Positions 34,473 to 45,372 of a DNA stretch of 64,000 bases are shown piece after piece. Under the pieces are notes generated by a model that saw only the letters and a program-made list of their open reading frames with translations, was not told where the DNA came from and did no database searches. Source of the stretch: Anisus vortex (lineage: Eukaryota > Mollusca > Gastropoda > Planorbidae); assembly GCA_949126835.1 (NCBI GenBank), contig OX421508.1, forward strand, positions 10,909,994 to 10,973,993, given 5' to 3'. The translations under genes were made by a program, and so were the position numbers. Every line of letters begins with the position of its first letter. Within the stretch, counting starts at the first letter, position 1.

Positions 34473-36173
34473 TCTCAAAAGGAATATGTATGTGGCTGGC
34501 TTGCTGGCTGGCTGGGTATGTACATACCGCATAATCTTTTTAAATACTGGACATAAAAACGTGAAATTTGCTACAAATATTCTTTGCGTTACGGCGGTGA
34601 ACACTGTCAAGGTTTTAAGAAAATTTAAATGACCGCAGTGGTCAGTTTGGTCAAAAAACGCGAAAAAAACACAACTTTTGATGCACATTGTCTTTGCCAG
34701 TACAACTTTTTATAGTTTTTCGTCACAAAGTTAGAAAAAAAAGGATGCGCTGAGATTATTTTTATGACGTCATCAATCTTTGCGCATGGATTTTATAGCA
34801 ATGAAGGGACATTTTTCATTCATGTTTAAATTGACGTCATCAAACTATGTGCATGGATTTTATTATCTCAACTCAATGACGGGAACAAATTTTCTTCATG
34901 TTTAAATTGTCTACGTGCCGTAAACAACATAAATTCTTTACACTACCAATACTGTAGTTGATTTTCTTAATCTATCACTACTTTAATACTTTACACTGTG
35001 AATACATGACTTAAAGCTAATTAATAATTTAAAACTTTACAAACATAGGACAAAGCAAATAGATATAGTCTTTTTGATTTTTTTTCTGTTTCGGGAAGTA
35101 ATACCGACGCCTTATTAAGCATATTTAAACGCAGTGGTCCTGGTTACACTCTATATTTAAGCTTATAATTATATGGCGTCATCAAATTTTGCGTATTTAT
35201 GCGTTTAAGAAGTTGTTTTAATTTGCGTCGTAATTTGTAGAATGCAATATTTAAATGGAAGACTATTGTTTATAACTCCATGGGTTATTTTATCCAGTTC
35301 CGAGAACTGGGCACCTTTAGGCTTATCGCCTTGGTAACGGCCATTGTTTAAATTACCGGGCAATGTTTAAATTACCGGGCAATGTTTATAATACCGGGCA
35401 ATGTTAAAATTACCGGGCAATGTTTAAATTACCGGGCAATGTTTAAATTACCGGGCAATGTTTAAATTACCGGGCAATGTTTAAATTACCGGGCAATGTT
35501 TATAATACCGGGCAATGTTTAAATTACCGGGCAATGTTTAAATTACCGGGCAATGTTTATAATACCGGGCAATGTTTAAATTACCGGGCAATGTTTAAAT
35601 TACCGGGCAATGTTTATATTACCGGGCAATGTTTATTTTGCCGGGCAATGTTCAAATTGCCGGAACTAACTTTTTAAAGTTTTAATTCGTATCGTATACG
35701 TTTTATAAACATTATTTCATATGGGTTTCATTTGTTATTGTTTTACATGTTGAATAGAAAATTTAATTCTAAGTTTGCTTCCAAAGCAACAATAAATAAA
35801 TAAATAGCAAATAAACAAAAACAACACAACATAGGTCTGCGACTTAATGTTTGTCGTAAAAAAAAATATCAAACAATCATAAAAAAAAAATAAAAGTACT
35901 GTCGAATGTTCTTTATCAATGAATAGAACAAAATATATTCACGTTTTAATTTGCGTCGTAATTTATAGCGGGCAATTTTGTAATTGTTATAATGGGTGAT
36001 GAGTAATGATTTTAACGGGTAATTCATGTTGTAGCGGGCAAATAAAAAATTACCTCACGTTTAAATTCGTGTCGTAGGTCATGCGGGCAATCTCATTATA
36101 ACTGCCTGAGTAGTTAGAGTGTATGTAAACATAACTTTTAGCAGGTTCGGAGGACCGGGCACATAACGGCTTG
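34473..36173 (+). mobile_element. Helitron-like unit 7 (type 2)
   Basis: Begins TCTCAAAAGG and shares the CTTGCTGG microsatellite variant with unit 6. Downstream it follows unit 2 in small details (GACGGGAACAAA, AAGCATATTTAAACGC) rather than units 5 and 6. Ends in a hairpin with one changed base (GCAGGTTCGGAGGACCGG) and CGGCTTG, then TTATATTATAA, the right edge of the array. Confidence 0.75.
35341..35664 (+). repeat. 19-bp minisatellite in unit 7
   Basis: About 17 copies of AATGTTTAAATTACCGGGC with interspersed TTTATAATACC variants. Confidence 0.93.
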
Positions 36174-36303
36174 TTATATTATAATAATGGGGATTAACAA
36201 TTACGCGGTTCCGATGACCCAATATTAATCCTCATTAGTTTGCCAAACGTTTCCTCATTCTCAAGCAACCATTTGGATTTTTTGTTACACCCCTGCCCTA
36301 TAC

Positions 36304-36470
36304 CAGGGATCGGCAACCTGGGAAACGAATGCCAAACTTGGCACGCAGAGCGATTTTCAATGGCACGCGAGAGATCTCCAAGATTATTATTTTTTTTGGA
36401 TGGAAAAACAACATTTTCTGGTTCTGAAAGTGGAAAACTGACTGTTAGAGCCGATGTTTCAGTGAGTTGA
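36304..36470 (+). mobile_element. partial hAT MITE, same family as 60825-61028
   Basis: CAGGGATCGGCAACCTGGG, then CCAAACTTGGCACGCAGAGC and TTTTCAATGGCACGCGAG, match the left half of the complete MITE at 60825. The right terminal repeat was not found. Confidence 0.65.
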
Positions 36471-36479
36471 ACTTGCATT

Positions 36480-39400
36480 TACAAGGACCACTGGACATAG
36501 TCTATATCTTGCCGTGAAATCAATTTCAAAACATATAACTACATGTGCATCCTATATTAAGGCATAGATCTATATTTAGTTGATAGTTGTGGCTTTTTCA
36601 GAAGTACATCAAAGTACTCAAACTCAAAGCGGAGTTTTTTAACCTAAGGCAAGACTTTCAAAAACTTTTGTAAAATGTGCATCCAAATGTGCCCTTTTGC
36701 GGAAAAAAATCTGTAAGGAAGCTGCTTATCTTAGGAAAGTCTGCTATTCTCAACTGATAGGCATTCGCTGTTCAACCTACACTTAAAAAGAAATAAAAAT
36801 AAATCATTCATATTTTTTATATTACAAAACATATCTTGTTTGACAACACTATTGAATTAAATTTGGAAAGTGTTTTTTTAATTAAAGGGAGATAATTTAA
36901 GCATTTTATTTGCGCTAATAATTTTAGTATGTTCCGTTTATAAAAGAATAAATAGCTTACATTAACTTTAAAATGAACAAACTTTTAAAAAGTATTTGAA
37001 AATTGTATAAATATTTTATGACTAAAGAATTTAAATGTATATTTTCAAACATTACATTAAGTACCCAGTTTGTCTGATTACAACGTATCTTTACCACTTA
37101 ACAATAGTCTTGTAAAGGGTATTAAGGACTTAAATACATTAGTTAAAGGACATCTCAGTAAACTGAGATCACAATATAATGAATATTATCGTCAATAACC
37201 TTCGGTATAGAAGAAGTGTCTGCAGTCTGCAACATAAGAATGAAACCATGACTGCTGGGGTGTCGAGTCTGAGTGTGAATTGTGGAATGGGAGGGGGGGG
37301 GGGGGGTTGTACAGATGTATGCCAACAATGTTATCAGAAAACAAGTTTAATGCCGGTAGGCCTATCGGGTAGGCCAAAAAATATTTTTATATAATTTTTA
37401 AATTCAAATAATAACTAAAACAATATTTCGAGATTATGGTTGACCAGAGATCTGGCTAATGTTTATAGTAGGCTACTAATAATAGAATCATTAATATTTT
37501 TTAAATAGAGCACTAAAGTTAAAAAAAAACAATTTACGGGATCTCGAAAAAGATTTTAACTCGAGCGTAAAGGGGAGATAATCACAATGACCATTTGATC
37601 TCGGCAGAGCAATAATTATATAGATCAGTGGCAATAATCCATTCAAATGGACAACTTTCACAATATGTTAGAAAGGTTTTTTTTAGGTCAGGGGTTAATA
37701 TACAGGGCTTTTACTCTAAAACCGTTTTATTTTAAACATTCATATGATAATAGAGGACACACACATTTTCTCCATTGTGAATCGTATCACTATCACCACA
37801 AAAGGCTTTCATACATTACTTATGTGTATGTGGTGCTTAGTTACACTTAGTACCATACTTAGTAAAAGGCATTGAGTTGGCCACACAGCCCTCTTTATGT
37901 GCAGAGAGGAAATGAAAACTATGGACCAAGAAAAAAAAACATATTATATTATCACTTATATGTAAATTATTACATAGAGAGCAAATATTTTGCTTAAAGG
38001 GGAAAAAATAGTGAAAGAAACAGAAGATATTCAAAGATTTATATTTATATTAAAGACCAAGTGAAGAGGTTTTTCTCAAAGGAACGAGATTTGGAATAGC
38101 CTCATACGGCAGTGACGTATCACAAGGGAAATAAATAAATAAAAATAGACGCTATAAATCTATATTTAACCATTTTGTTAAAAATAAGAACCGGGAAAAG
38201 ATTCAAAACATGTGTCAATAGATTCAAAACACGTGACAATATTCATTTTTCCTAGTCGGAATCCTTTATGTTACGTCACTTTCCTATATTGCCGGAAATA
38301 AAAACATCTCAAATGGCTACGAGATTTGGAGTAATCTTCCGAAAAACACACACATTTAAGTGCAAATATTGAACTAATTACTTAAAATGTATCTTTGATA
38401 TTTTGTATAAATGTTTTTTTTAACATTCAGATACTGAATACACTATTTACTATCAAAATCAAATGTTAACTCAATTTTGATAAAAAGCTCTTCACTTGGT
38501 CTTTAACACAACAAAGATGCACAAACATATCATTGAGTTCACACAGGTGTAAATCCTTATGCACTTCTGTAAGGTAAAAATGAAGTTACCCATAACAAAT
38601 TGAAAAACACAATTCTTGCATTGAAGAAAAATGGAATCACATGGCATTTTTTTTAATTTATTGACTCAACTGAGAATGGACATTTTTTTTTTTTTTTTTT
38701 TGGTATCAGGAATACTCACAAAAGACAAACCTGTCGCCTTGAAAAAAATATACAAAAATAAAATTTCACTTACTACAAATTACAAACCTTTTTTAATTTT
38801 AGGCACAGTAATTATTAACCTTTCAATTATTTGACTGGTTTCACTATTTCAGCTACATTTATTTATTCCTATTTCTACAACAGTATTTTAATAACAAGGT
38901 TGTTTGGATTAATGTGTGGTTACATAGCTGGCATGTCTTGCAGATTAAACTAGTTATTAGTATTAGTGGAGAGCTTGTTGTCATACTTTTTTTAAAATTT
39001 TCATATAGGCCTTTAAAAAAGTAATTTGTAAATTTTTATAAAAACTATATTATTTAAAATTTTATTTTCATAGCTGCTTAGAAATTAGCTTTAGATAACT
39101 TCAAGCCATTCCATTAAAAAACTTGACTACTTTTTTGGAAGGCTCCACAATATGACAACTTGAACCATGGGTGGGGCAAGCTATCATTCTCTGAGGGGCA
39201 AGTTGTCATAATATTTTCTTTCAGGCAATTATGCCTATACAGAAAATGGAAAGGGATAATTTAAAAAATATAAACTGAAAGAAGAAAACAAATGTTTTAT
39301 TAATCTTTTTTTTTTTAAACTTCAAAAATCATACTGATTTACACAATAAAATTGTTCAGATATTTGTGTTCAAAAATTGTGTTTTTAGCAATTGTACGTT

Positions 39401-41402
39401 TACTGGTTTCTTTCCATAAATACTAACCATGTTGTTAGGTTTGTTAAATTAAATATATAATAATATTATTTATGGCTATTTTCATAATTTTAGATAGTAT
39501 ATTTGTAATCAATAGGTCAACAAGGCTTAAAGACTATTATTTATGCACAGATTATCAGGATTTAGGCCTATACACTGTTAATGGTAAAGAAATATTATTT
39601 CAATAATACATCCTTTAATTATATATTAGTAAAATTAAGAATTGCATATATTATTAACAATACTGTTACCTAATGAAGTTTAGTATTATACATATTCAGT
39701 GAAAGAGTTGTGAGAGAGTACTGTATATATGACAACTCGCCCCACATATGGTACAGGAGGGTTTGACCTAAATTACTTTTTATTCTTGCTGTAAGACTAA
39801 TAAATCACTAGTTCTTCAAAACAAGCAATCCCAACACTACAATATTATCAATGTATTAAAGTGAAATAATTGATATTGTTAATATTAATTATAGTGCACA
39901 ATGAACAAAAAGGTCAAAAAGTTAATACCAGAAGGTGTTTTTGACATTTTTTAATTTTGAAACATTTTGAAAAAAAAACAAAAAACTATTATAGATAATT
40001 TAATAAAAATCAACTGGGCAGCCATAATTTTACCTCCTTTACATAATACCAAAAGATCACTGTATCAATGTAGCTACAATGACTATGACAACTAACCCTC
40101 CACAACAACAAGCCCCGCTCTACCCTACTAAAATTGCTGGCCAAACAATCCCCCTAGTATGCTCAACAAGCCCTATGGATCAAAGTGGTCTGACGAGGAT
40201 ACTTTACTTACTAAAATTACTAATTAGCTTCGCAAACATTATCCTTGTTCAAAACGACTCCATAGGTTTTAGACCTTTGTTATTTTGAAGAGGCAAATCT
40301 CATATCGCACAGAATTTTTTTCTCTATATAACAATAACAATTTCTTTGTATACAATCTGTTATTGTAACATTTGATCCTTTTGACTGAAGAGAACAAAAA
40401 AGTGTGTATTTGAATCAAATATCAGAATCGGTATGTACTAACTTAGTAGAACTATTCTGATGAGTAGTTGAAAAAAAATCAGTTAACTTTAAAAAAAAAA
40501 AAAAAAGTAATATGCTGTTTTACTTTTGTTGACAGCTATTGCAAACGTTTCAAAAATCTAAATGTTCATGTACAATAACAAAAAAAAGCAAACATATTAA
40601 ACCATCAATTTAAAAAAATCACAGGAACAAGAGAAAACCTCAGAAAGTGTATAAAGTTATAACTATATCCCCAAATGCATTTTTAACATAAATGAATATA
40701 ATATAATATGCATAGAATTTTTTTTTCAAAACAATAAAAGAAAGAAAAAAATGGATACTATCCTCCAATGAAAACAATGCTACTTAATTTTTATAAGACA
40801 AACAAACTTTCTTTTAGCAACATCATTATTCAAATTTATTCTAAATTTAAAATTCCATACATACATTATGTATATTTGTAATCTATCTGCATAGAAAAGA
40901 ACTAAATTGCCTATTTATACTAATATGTAACATAAACAAAAAAAAAACAAATAAGGGTGGTAGCTTTAGAGGATAATATACAGGCCACCAATGACACTGA
41001 CAGATATGGTACTCATGAATTTGTTTTTAAAAAAATAATTCAATGTTAAAATAAAAGTAGGATTGATATTTTACTTAGCATTACTGATAAATAAATCATC
41101 AAATTAAGCTCTTGTTTACATATATCTGGTACAACAAAAATTATTACAAGTTATACAAGAGAAATTATTGTTTTTTATGTCAATGGAAAACAGTTTTTAA
41201 TAAACATATATTTTTTTTTTCTTCTAAATAAATAAAAACAACAAAATTAAAATATAGGAGGGCATTAAAATGGAACTATTATGTTCACCAAAAAAAAAAA
41301 TTAGCATTTAAATTATAATTGGGATAAAAATATAATAAGTTAAAACACAAACATTGTTCTGGTGGGTATTTATCTTTCAATGAAATTTAAACAATTAAAC
41401 TA
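36480..41402. other. AT-rich intergenic DNA and RAB3GAP1 3' flank
   Basis: No coding frame is supported. It contains the dispersed repeat at 36826-37062, a decayed LINE-tail-like patch near 37180-37230, a G-run at about 37290-37306 and a T20 run at 38683-38702 (A20 on the minus strand). The 3' UTR of RAB3GAP1 must lie in its right part; several reverse AATAAA words make the end ambiguous. Confidence 0.5.
36826..37062 (+). repeat. dispersed repeat, copy B (inverted relative to 8158-8420)
   Basis: It matches the reverse complement of 8158-8420 across its length with scattered differences and small indels, including TTAATTAAAGGGAGATAATT and TATTTTCAAACATTACATTA. Confidence 0.65.
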
Positions 41403-44400
41403 TCATTGAAAAGTTGAGTCTGAAATAAATGCGCCAGCCAGCCTGTTTTCACCGTCTGCAAGAATGCAATACATTCTCTGAGGAAGCACTCTAGAGTATG
41501 GCGCTGGCCTCGGAACCATTGCCCTGAGAATATACTCCCTGGTGCTTGCCGGTGGGAAATCAGAGCATGAAGCAGAGGAGCGAATCTCTGAAGAAGGGGT
41601 GGGCATACTTTTCGCTGCATTTTTTAGGCTTTCTTGGCTGGGCTTTCTACTGCTGGACCTATCCTCATCTTCTTCATCATCCAATATCATGTTATTGGCT
41701 CTCTGGGATGCTATAAACATTTTGTGTATGATGGCACCGGCTGGGCCGCAAGCTCCGCCTTTGGCCAAGACTTCACCCTGATTCAGCAGAGCCGTTACGA
41801 AGCTTTCAATCTCCCCTTCCTTCCCTTCCTGCTCTGGCGATGTTAAGTGATCACTAGTGAATTTGGTGCGGAGTGACATTGTCCTTGCAGTAACAACCTC
41901 TGCCATTTCTATCAACCTCAAAAGTTCGTTATATTTTTTCTTCTCAAACGGGAAGTTCCTCGTCACCTTCGCAGCTCTGGCAATCACTGGTTCCAAAATA
42001 TTCTTTACGTTGGGAACACTGGCTTGAAAAGCTTCATCCACTAGCTTGGCAATAGCAGCATGAACAACACAAGGCATCAAGTGTAGAACCACCTCTGCGG
42101 GCTTCATCGAGGACAAGTAGTGCAGGACTTTTTCAGCTTCCTTGGTGTCGTCAAATAATCTTTTCTGCCGCCTTGCTGGCACAGCCCGGGCGCTCTGCCA
42201 GGCTTCCACCCACATGTTACCAGGTATCTGCATTCTCTGGCTCAAATGGCCTCTTTTTGACATGGTTGGGCTTTGCTGTTCTGCCTCTGTGAGCTCAACA
42301 GCTGTCTCATTATCGCTATCTAAATTGGTCTCGCCATCTACAACATAATCTCTCGGAGAATACCAACGCACAAAATCCTCTAGGATACAGCCGGGGTTCG
42401 CAGCTTTAAACGACTCCATATCAGAAACAAGGCAAGCACTTTGCATCCTGGCACGAATTTGAGAGCCCTCTGCTGAAGTTCCAAGTTTAGACAAAATCTC
42501 TGCTTGCTCTTCCAGCATATCTTCTGTCATTGGAGAAGGCTCTTGTGTGATAGGTATGTACAATTGTTCACCACAGTTTAAAAGCAAAACATTTTTCATA
42601 GGGACCATCCGCCCTTCTGGCTTGTGAGTAAGGGTATCATGGAAGACACTGCTTGACATGGAACTATTTCGACTAGGATTTTTCATGTTCTTTGATTTAT
42701 CATTCACATCACTCTTAAAGGACAGTGAGCTGACATCTGAAGAAACAGCACTTTCAGCATCTTCTTGGTTATTTGTTAAACCTTCAGAATAAGCCTCATC
42801 ATTAGTACACAATTTTTCAATGCTGGCTCCAGCATTAGAGTCTTCCTCATCCGTACACTCGAAGAATTCTTCCTCTTCATCATCATCACTAGAGCCCATC
42901 GAACTGGCTGTTTTGCTTAGTCTTTTTAATGCTTTTGCACTCAGGGCATCGACTGCATCGGAATCTGACAGCTGGTTATGAATATTCTGAGAATCTGGGC
43001 CATACCCATAACCAATAGACTCTCTCTTTATCTTACACTCAATGCAACAATTCAACATCTGAAGTTTTTGATGTAGAAGACAAGACCCCATGTTTGGAGT
43101 GCCCTTTTCAATGCCACAAATAAGATGTTTGTTTTCCCAGCGAAACCTCATTTCAAGGATAAACTCTTGCCAGAGGTGTGCAACACCCAACAACCCCCCA
43201 AAATTGTGATTTACGTTACACAATGCCAGGCTAAGTCTGTGTGTCAAGCTTTCAACTGGGGCAGATTTTAATTGCTTACACAGATCTGTACAAATATCAG
43301 TTATTCTCTCAGATTTCTTATCCTCATCTGTGGTGTGCTCAGACACAGAAGATGTGAGAGAAGCAGACGTCAGTGACACATTTGACTCCTTGCGCGCTGT
43401 TTTGCTGGTTGGCGACTTAAGTCCACTCTGACTCCTGGGGATTTTGGCATCAGGAAATAGATAGTGTATGATTCTGTCCATTAAAACTTCAGGGATTGGC
43501 GCTTCATTTGGTTTAAATTTTATTCTTGTTGATGCTGAGGACACAACATTACCAAGTGATGGTAGCGAAGACAATGCAGGAACAGGCTCTGTCAATTTTT
43601 GCAAAGCATGGGATATTTCTGTTGTGTGTCTATCACCATCATTGTCCACGATGACCTTTCTCAACACTTCATCTGTACTTTCTAATCTGTCACACAATTT
43701 AAGGAAATCTTGAAGGAATTCCCCAAGCAAGCACTGCGGATCATCTGTCATCTGTAGTCTGACATTCCATTGTGGAGCTTGCAAGGGATCTAAATCAGAA
43801 TAGAGGCTGTTTTCTACTATCATGTCTTCTGAAAGACAAGGCCATGTGCAGGAAAGATGAAGCTCATTTATTGGGTCTGTGCAGGCGCCAAAAGGTAAAA
43901 AGTCTAAATCACCGTAGCCCACCTCTCCGTCACATATAGAGGAGAAGTCAGGTGGCATCTGTGGCCAAGCGCTATGAAACCAGTCTTTCAGGATGTACGT
44001 AAACCTCACAGAGACTGACACGGGTGGCATGGAAATGTAAACACAACCCAGTTTAGATTTGAAGACATCCAGCAGGCCAGCAAGGTGGCAAAACTGAGAT
44101 GGAAACTTGCGCAGGTGGGACATTTCAAATTCTATACTCGCCCCTGGAACAAGGCAAGTTCCTGTAAAAAGTTTTCTCCATTTCTGATGAAGCTGAATAA
44201 ACAATGGAATGCTACAGTTGCAAGTTCCCAAAGCTATGGAAGAAGAACTGAGTAGTAGCTTGGCTTTGCTCTCAGTTTCTATGTGTTGTTTTTCACTGAC
44301 TGGGATCAGAGTGAAAAACTCTTGAAGACCAAACCATCTACAAAGATAATGAGCTTTCATTGGAAAGTCATTTTCTAAGTTCATAAGGTCGAAAAATACA

Positions 44401-44774
44401 GTTGGATTTTTGCGTTCATCCTCCGTTTCTTCTGGATCCTCTTTTTTAGAGTTTGTTGCTTTGGTTGAGTTCTCCTCGTTGCTTTTGAGATAGAAGTAAG
44501 ACAAGTGGAAGCGGAAATCAACAAAAACTACTTCCTCTGATTTCTCTGCCCATGTACCTGTGGCATATTGGTCTTTTAATGCTGCTGCACGAGGCTCATG
44601 ATTAACCAGCTTCCATTCGTGAAGAATTTCTTCGAGTCTTGCAATGAAGCGCTCCCAGTCAGAAGCAGTGGTGAAATCTGTGATTTCAAACACATCAGCT
44701 TCATCCTCTACTGTGGATGACTTCTTTGGTGATAATGTTTTTTTCTCTCTATCTCCACCCTCCGGAGAGCTCAT
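41403..44774 (-). CDS. RAB3GAP1: Rab3 GTPase-activating protein catalytic subunit, single coding exon
   Basis: The 1,123-residue protein carries RAB3GAP1 landmarks in order: VFEITDFTTASDW (28-40), FEMSHLRKFPSQF, PPVSVSVRFTYIL, LPFGAC, HLWQEFILEMRFRWEN, the acidic EEEFFEC box (about 630), LYIPITQEP, LGTSAEGSQIRARMQSACL (about 760-780, around the arginine region needed for GAP activity), NPGCILEDFVRWYSPRDY, RRQKRLFDDTKEAEKVLHYL and the C-terminal PRPAPYSRVLPQRMY. With the non-catalytic subunit RAB3GAP2, the human protein inactivates Rab3 in exocytosis and activates Rab18 at the ER. It is longer than human (about 980 residues), mainly in serine-rich or acidic linkers. The whole coding region is uninterrupted, whereas the vertebrate gene has many introns. 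A splice acceptor (GTCACAG) ends 31 bases before the ATG, so the 5' UTR is probably spliced. Confidence 0.97.
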   Translation of the reverse strand: MSSPEGGDREKKTLSPKKSSTVEDEADVFEITDFTTASDWERFIARLEEILHEWKLVNHEPRAAALKDQYATGTWAEKSEEVVFVDFRFHLSYFYLKSNEENSTKATNSKKEDPEETEDERKNPTVFFDLMNLENDFPMKAHYLCRWFGLQEFFTLIPVSEKQHIETESKAKLLLSSSSIALGTCNCSIPLFIQLHQKWRKLFTGTCLVPGASIEFEMSHLRKFPSQFCHLAGLLDVFKSKLGCVYISMPPVSVSVRFTYILKDWFHSAWPQMPPDFSSICDGEVGYGDLDFLPFGACTDPINELHLSCTWPCLSEDMIVENSLYSDLDPLQAPQWNVRLQMTDDPQCLLGEFLQDFLKLCDRLESTDEVLRKVIVDNDGDRHTTEISHALQKLTEPVPALSSLPSLGNVVSSASTRIKFKPNEAPIPEVLMDRIIHYLFPDAKIPRSQSGLKSPTSKTARKESNVSLTSASLTSSVSEHTTDEDKKSERITDICTDLCKQLKSAPVESLTHRLSLALCNVNHNFGGLLGVAHLWQEFILEMRFRWENKHLICGIEKGTPNMGSCLLHQKLQMLNCCIECKIKRESIGYGYGPDSQNIHNQLSDSDAVDALSAKALKRLSKTASSMGSSDDDEEEEFFECTDEEDSNAGASIEKLCTNDEAYSEGLTNNQEDAESAVSSDVSSLSFKSDVNDKSKNMKNPSRNSSMSSSVFHDTLTHKPEGRMVPMKNVLLLNCGEQLYIPITQEPSPMTEDMLEEQAEILSKLGTSAEGSQIRARMQSACLVSDMESFKAANPGCILEDFVRWYSPRDYVVDGETNLDSDNETAVELTEAEQQSPTMSKRGHLSQRMQIPGNMWVEAWQSARAVPARRQKRLFDDTKEAEKVLHYLSSMKPAEVVLHLMPCVVHAAIAKLVDEAFQASVPNVKNILEPVIARAAKVTRNFPFEKKKYNELLRLIEMAEVVTARTMSLRTKFTSDHLTSPEQEGKEGEIESFVTALLNQGEVLAKGGACGPAGAIIHKMFIASQRANNMILDDEEDEDRSSSRKPSQESLKNAAKSMPTPSSEIRSSASCSDFPPASTREYILRAMVPRPAPYSRVLPQRMYCILADGENRLAGAFISDSTFQ

Positions 44775-45203
44775 GTTGGCAAAGAGTGACTTCTTTCTAT
44801 ATTTCCTGTGACAAAAGTGAAATTGTATTAGTTTATTGAATAGGCATTACTCAAATGACAACAAAATGTGGGTATACCTAATCAGTCTTTTAAGTAACTG
44901 TCTACAAGTTGAGTAGGCTGATATTGATTATAAAATAAATTATAATTGATTTTTGATGGTTAGGCAATAAAACAAATTGAATCAAATCCAGACAAAATAA
45001 ATTATTATATTAATAGATATTATATTTTTTTTAAGCTAACAAAACAAGGCTATGTCAAACAAATAATAGCCTAAGAAGGCCTAGGGCCTACTAGAATAGG
45101 CTTACTAGAAATAGATAGCCCTTAACCCACATAATTTATATAAGCCAAATGCTTGACTTTAACATTAAATAAAAAATACTAAATTAATTTAAGAATATAA
45201 GGT

Positions 45204-45372
45204 GAAGCCGGCTGGTCCAGCGGTTAGTTAACCGGCCTGTCAACCAAAAACCAACGGACACGTCGCGGGTTCTATCCCTGCCACCGACCGATCCCTGTCG
45301 CCCTGTAGAAGTTTTGGGCCTAGTGGACGTAATAATCTTCTATCTAGAAGGAACGTCTGTAAACTTATAAGT
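45204..45372 (+). repeat. SINE family 2 (tRNA-derived, LINE-tailed)
   Basis: The head is tRNA-like: A box TGGTCCAGCGGTTAG (45213-45227) and B box GGGTTCTATCCC (45267-45278). The 3' end (about 45325-45360) is GGACGTAATAATCTTCTATC then AGAAGGAACGTCTGTAA, nearly the same as the 3' end of the CR1/Jockey LINE at 12059-12095. Shared tails imply that the SINE borrows that LINE's reverse transcriptase. Confidence 0.8.

Noticed and set aside
17981..34688. Recurring minus-strand frames of 60-108 codons in the array (TVFTAVTQRIF..., MRLPATQLIY...)
   Set aside because: They follow the repeat units, change length with unit indels and contain microsatellite-derived PASQPASQ stretches. No codon-level conservation is visible beyond the overall identity of the units.
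20661..35664. CRISPR-like arrays of short repeats
   Set aside because: The 19-bp units are contiguous with no unique spacers, there are no cas genes, and the DNA is animal nuclear sequence. They are minisatellites.
37179..37394. Overlapping frames on both strands around the G-run at 37290
   Set aside because: They depend on a homopolymer and a decayed LINE-tail-like patch; no gene evidence.
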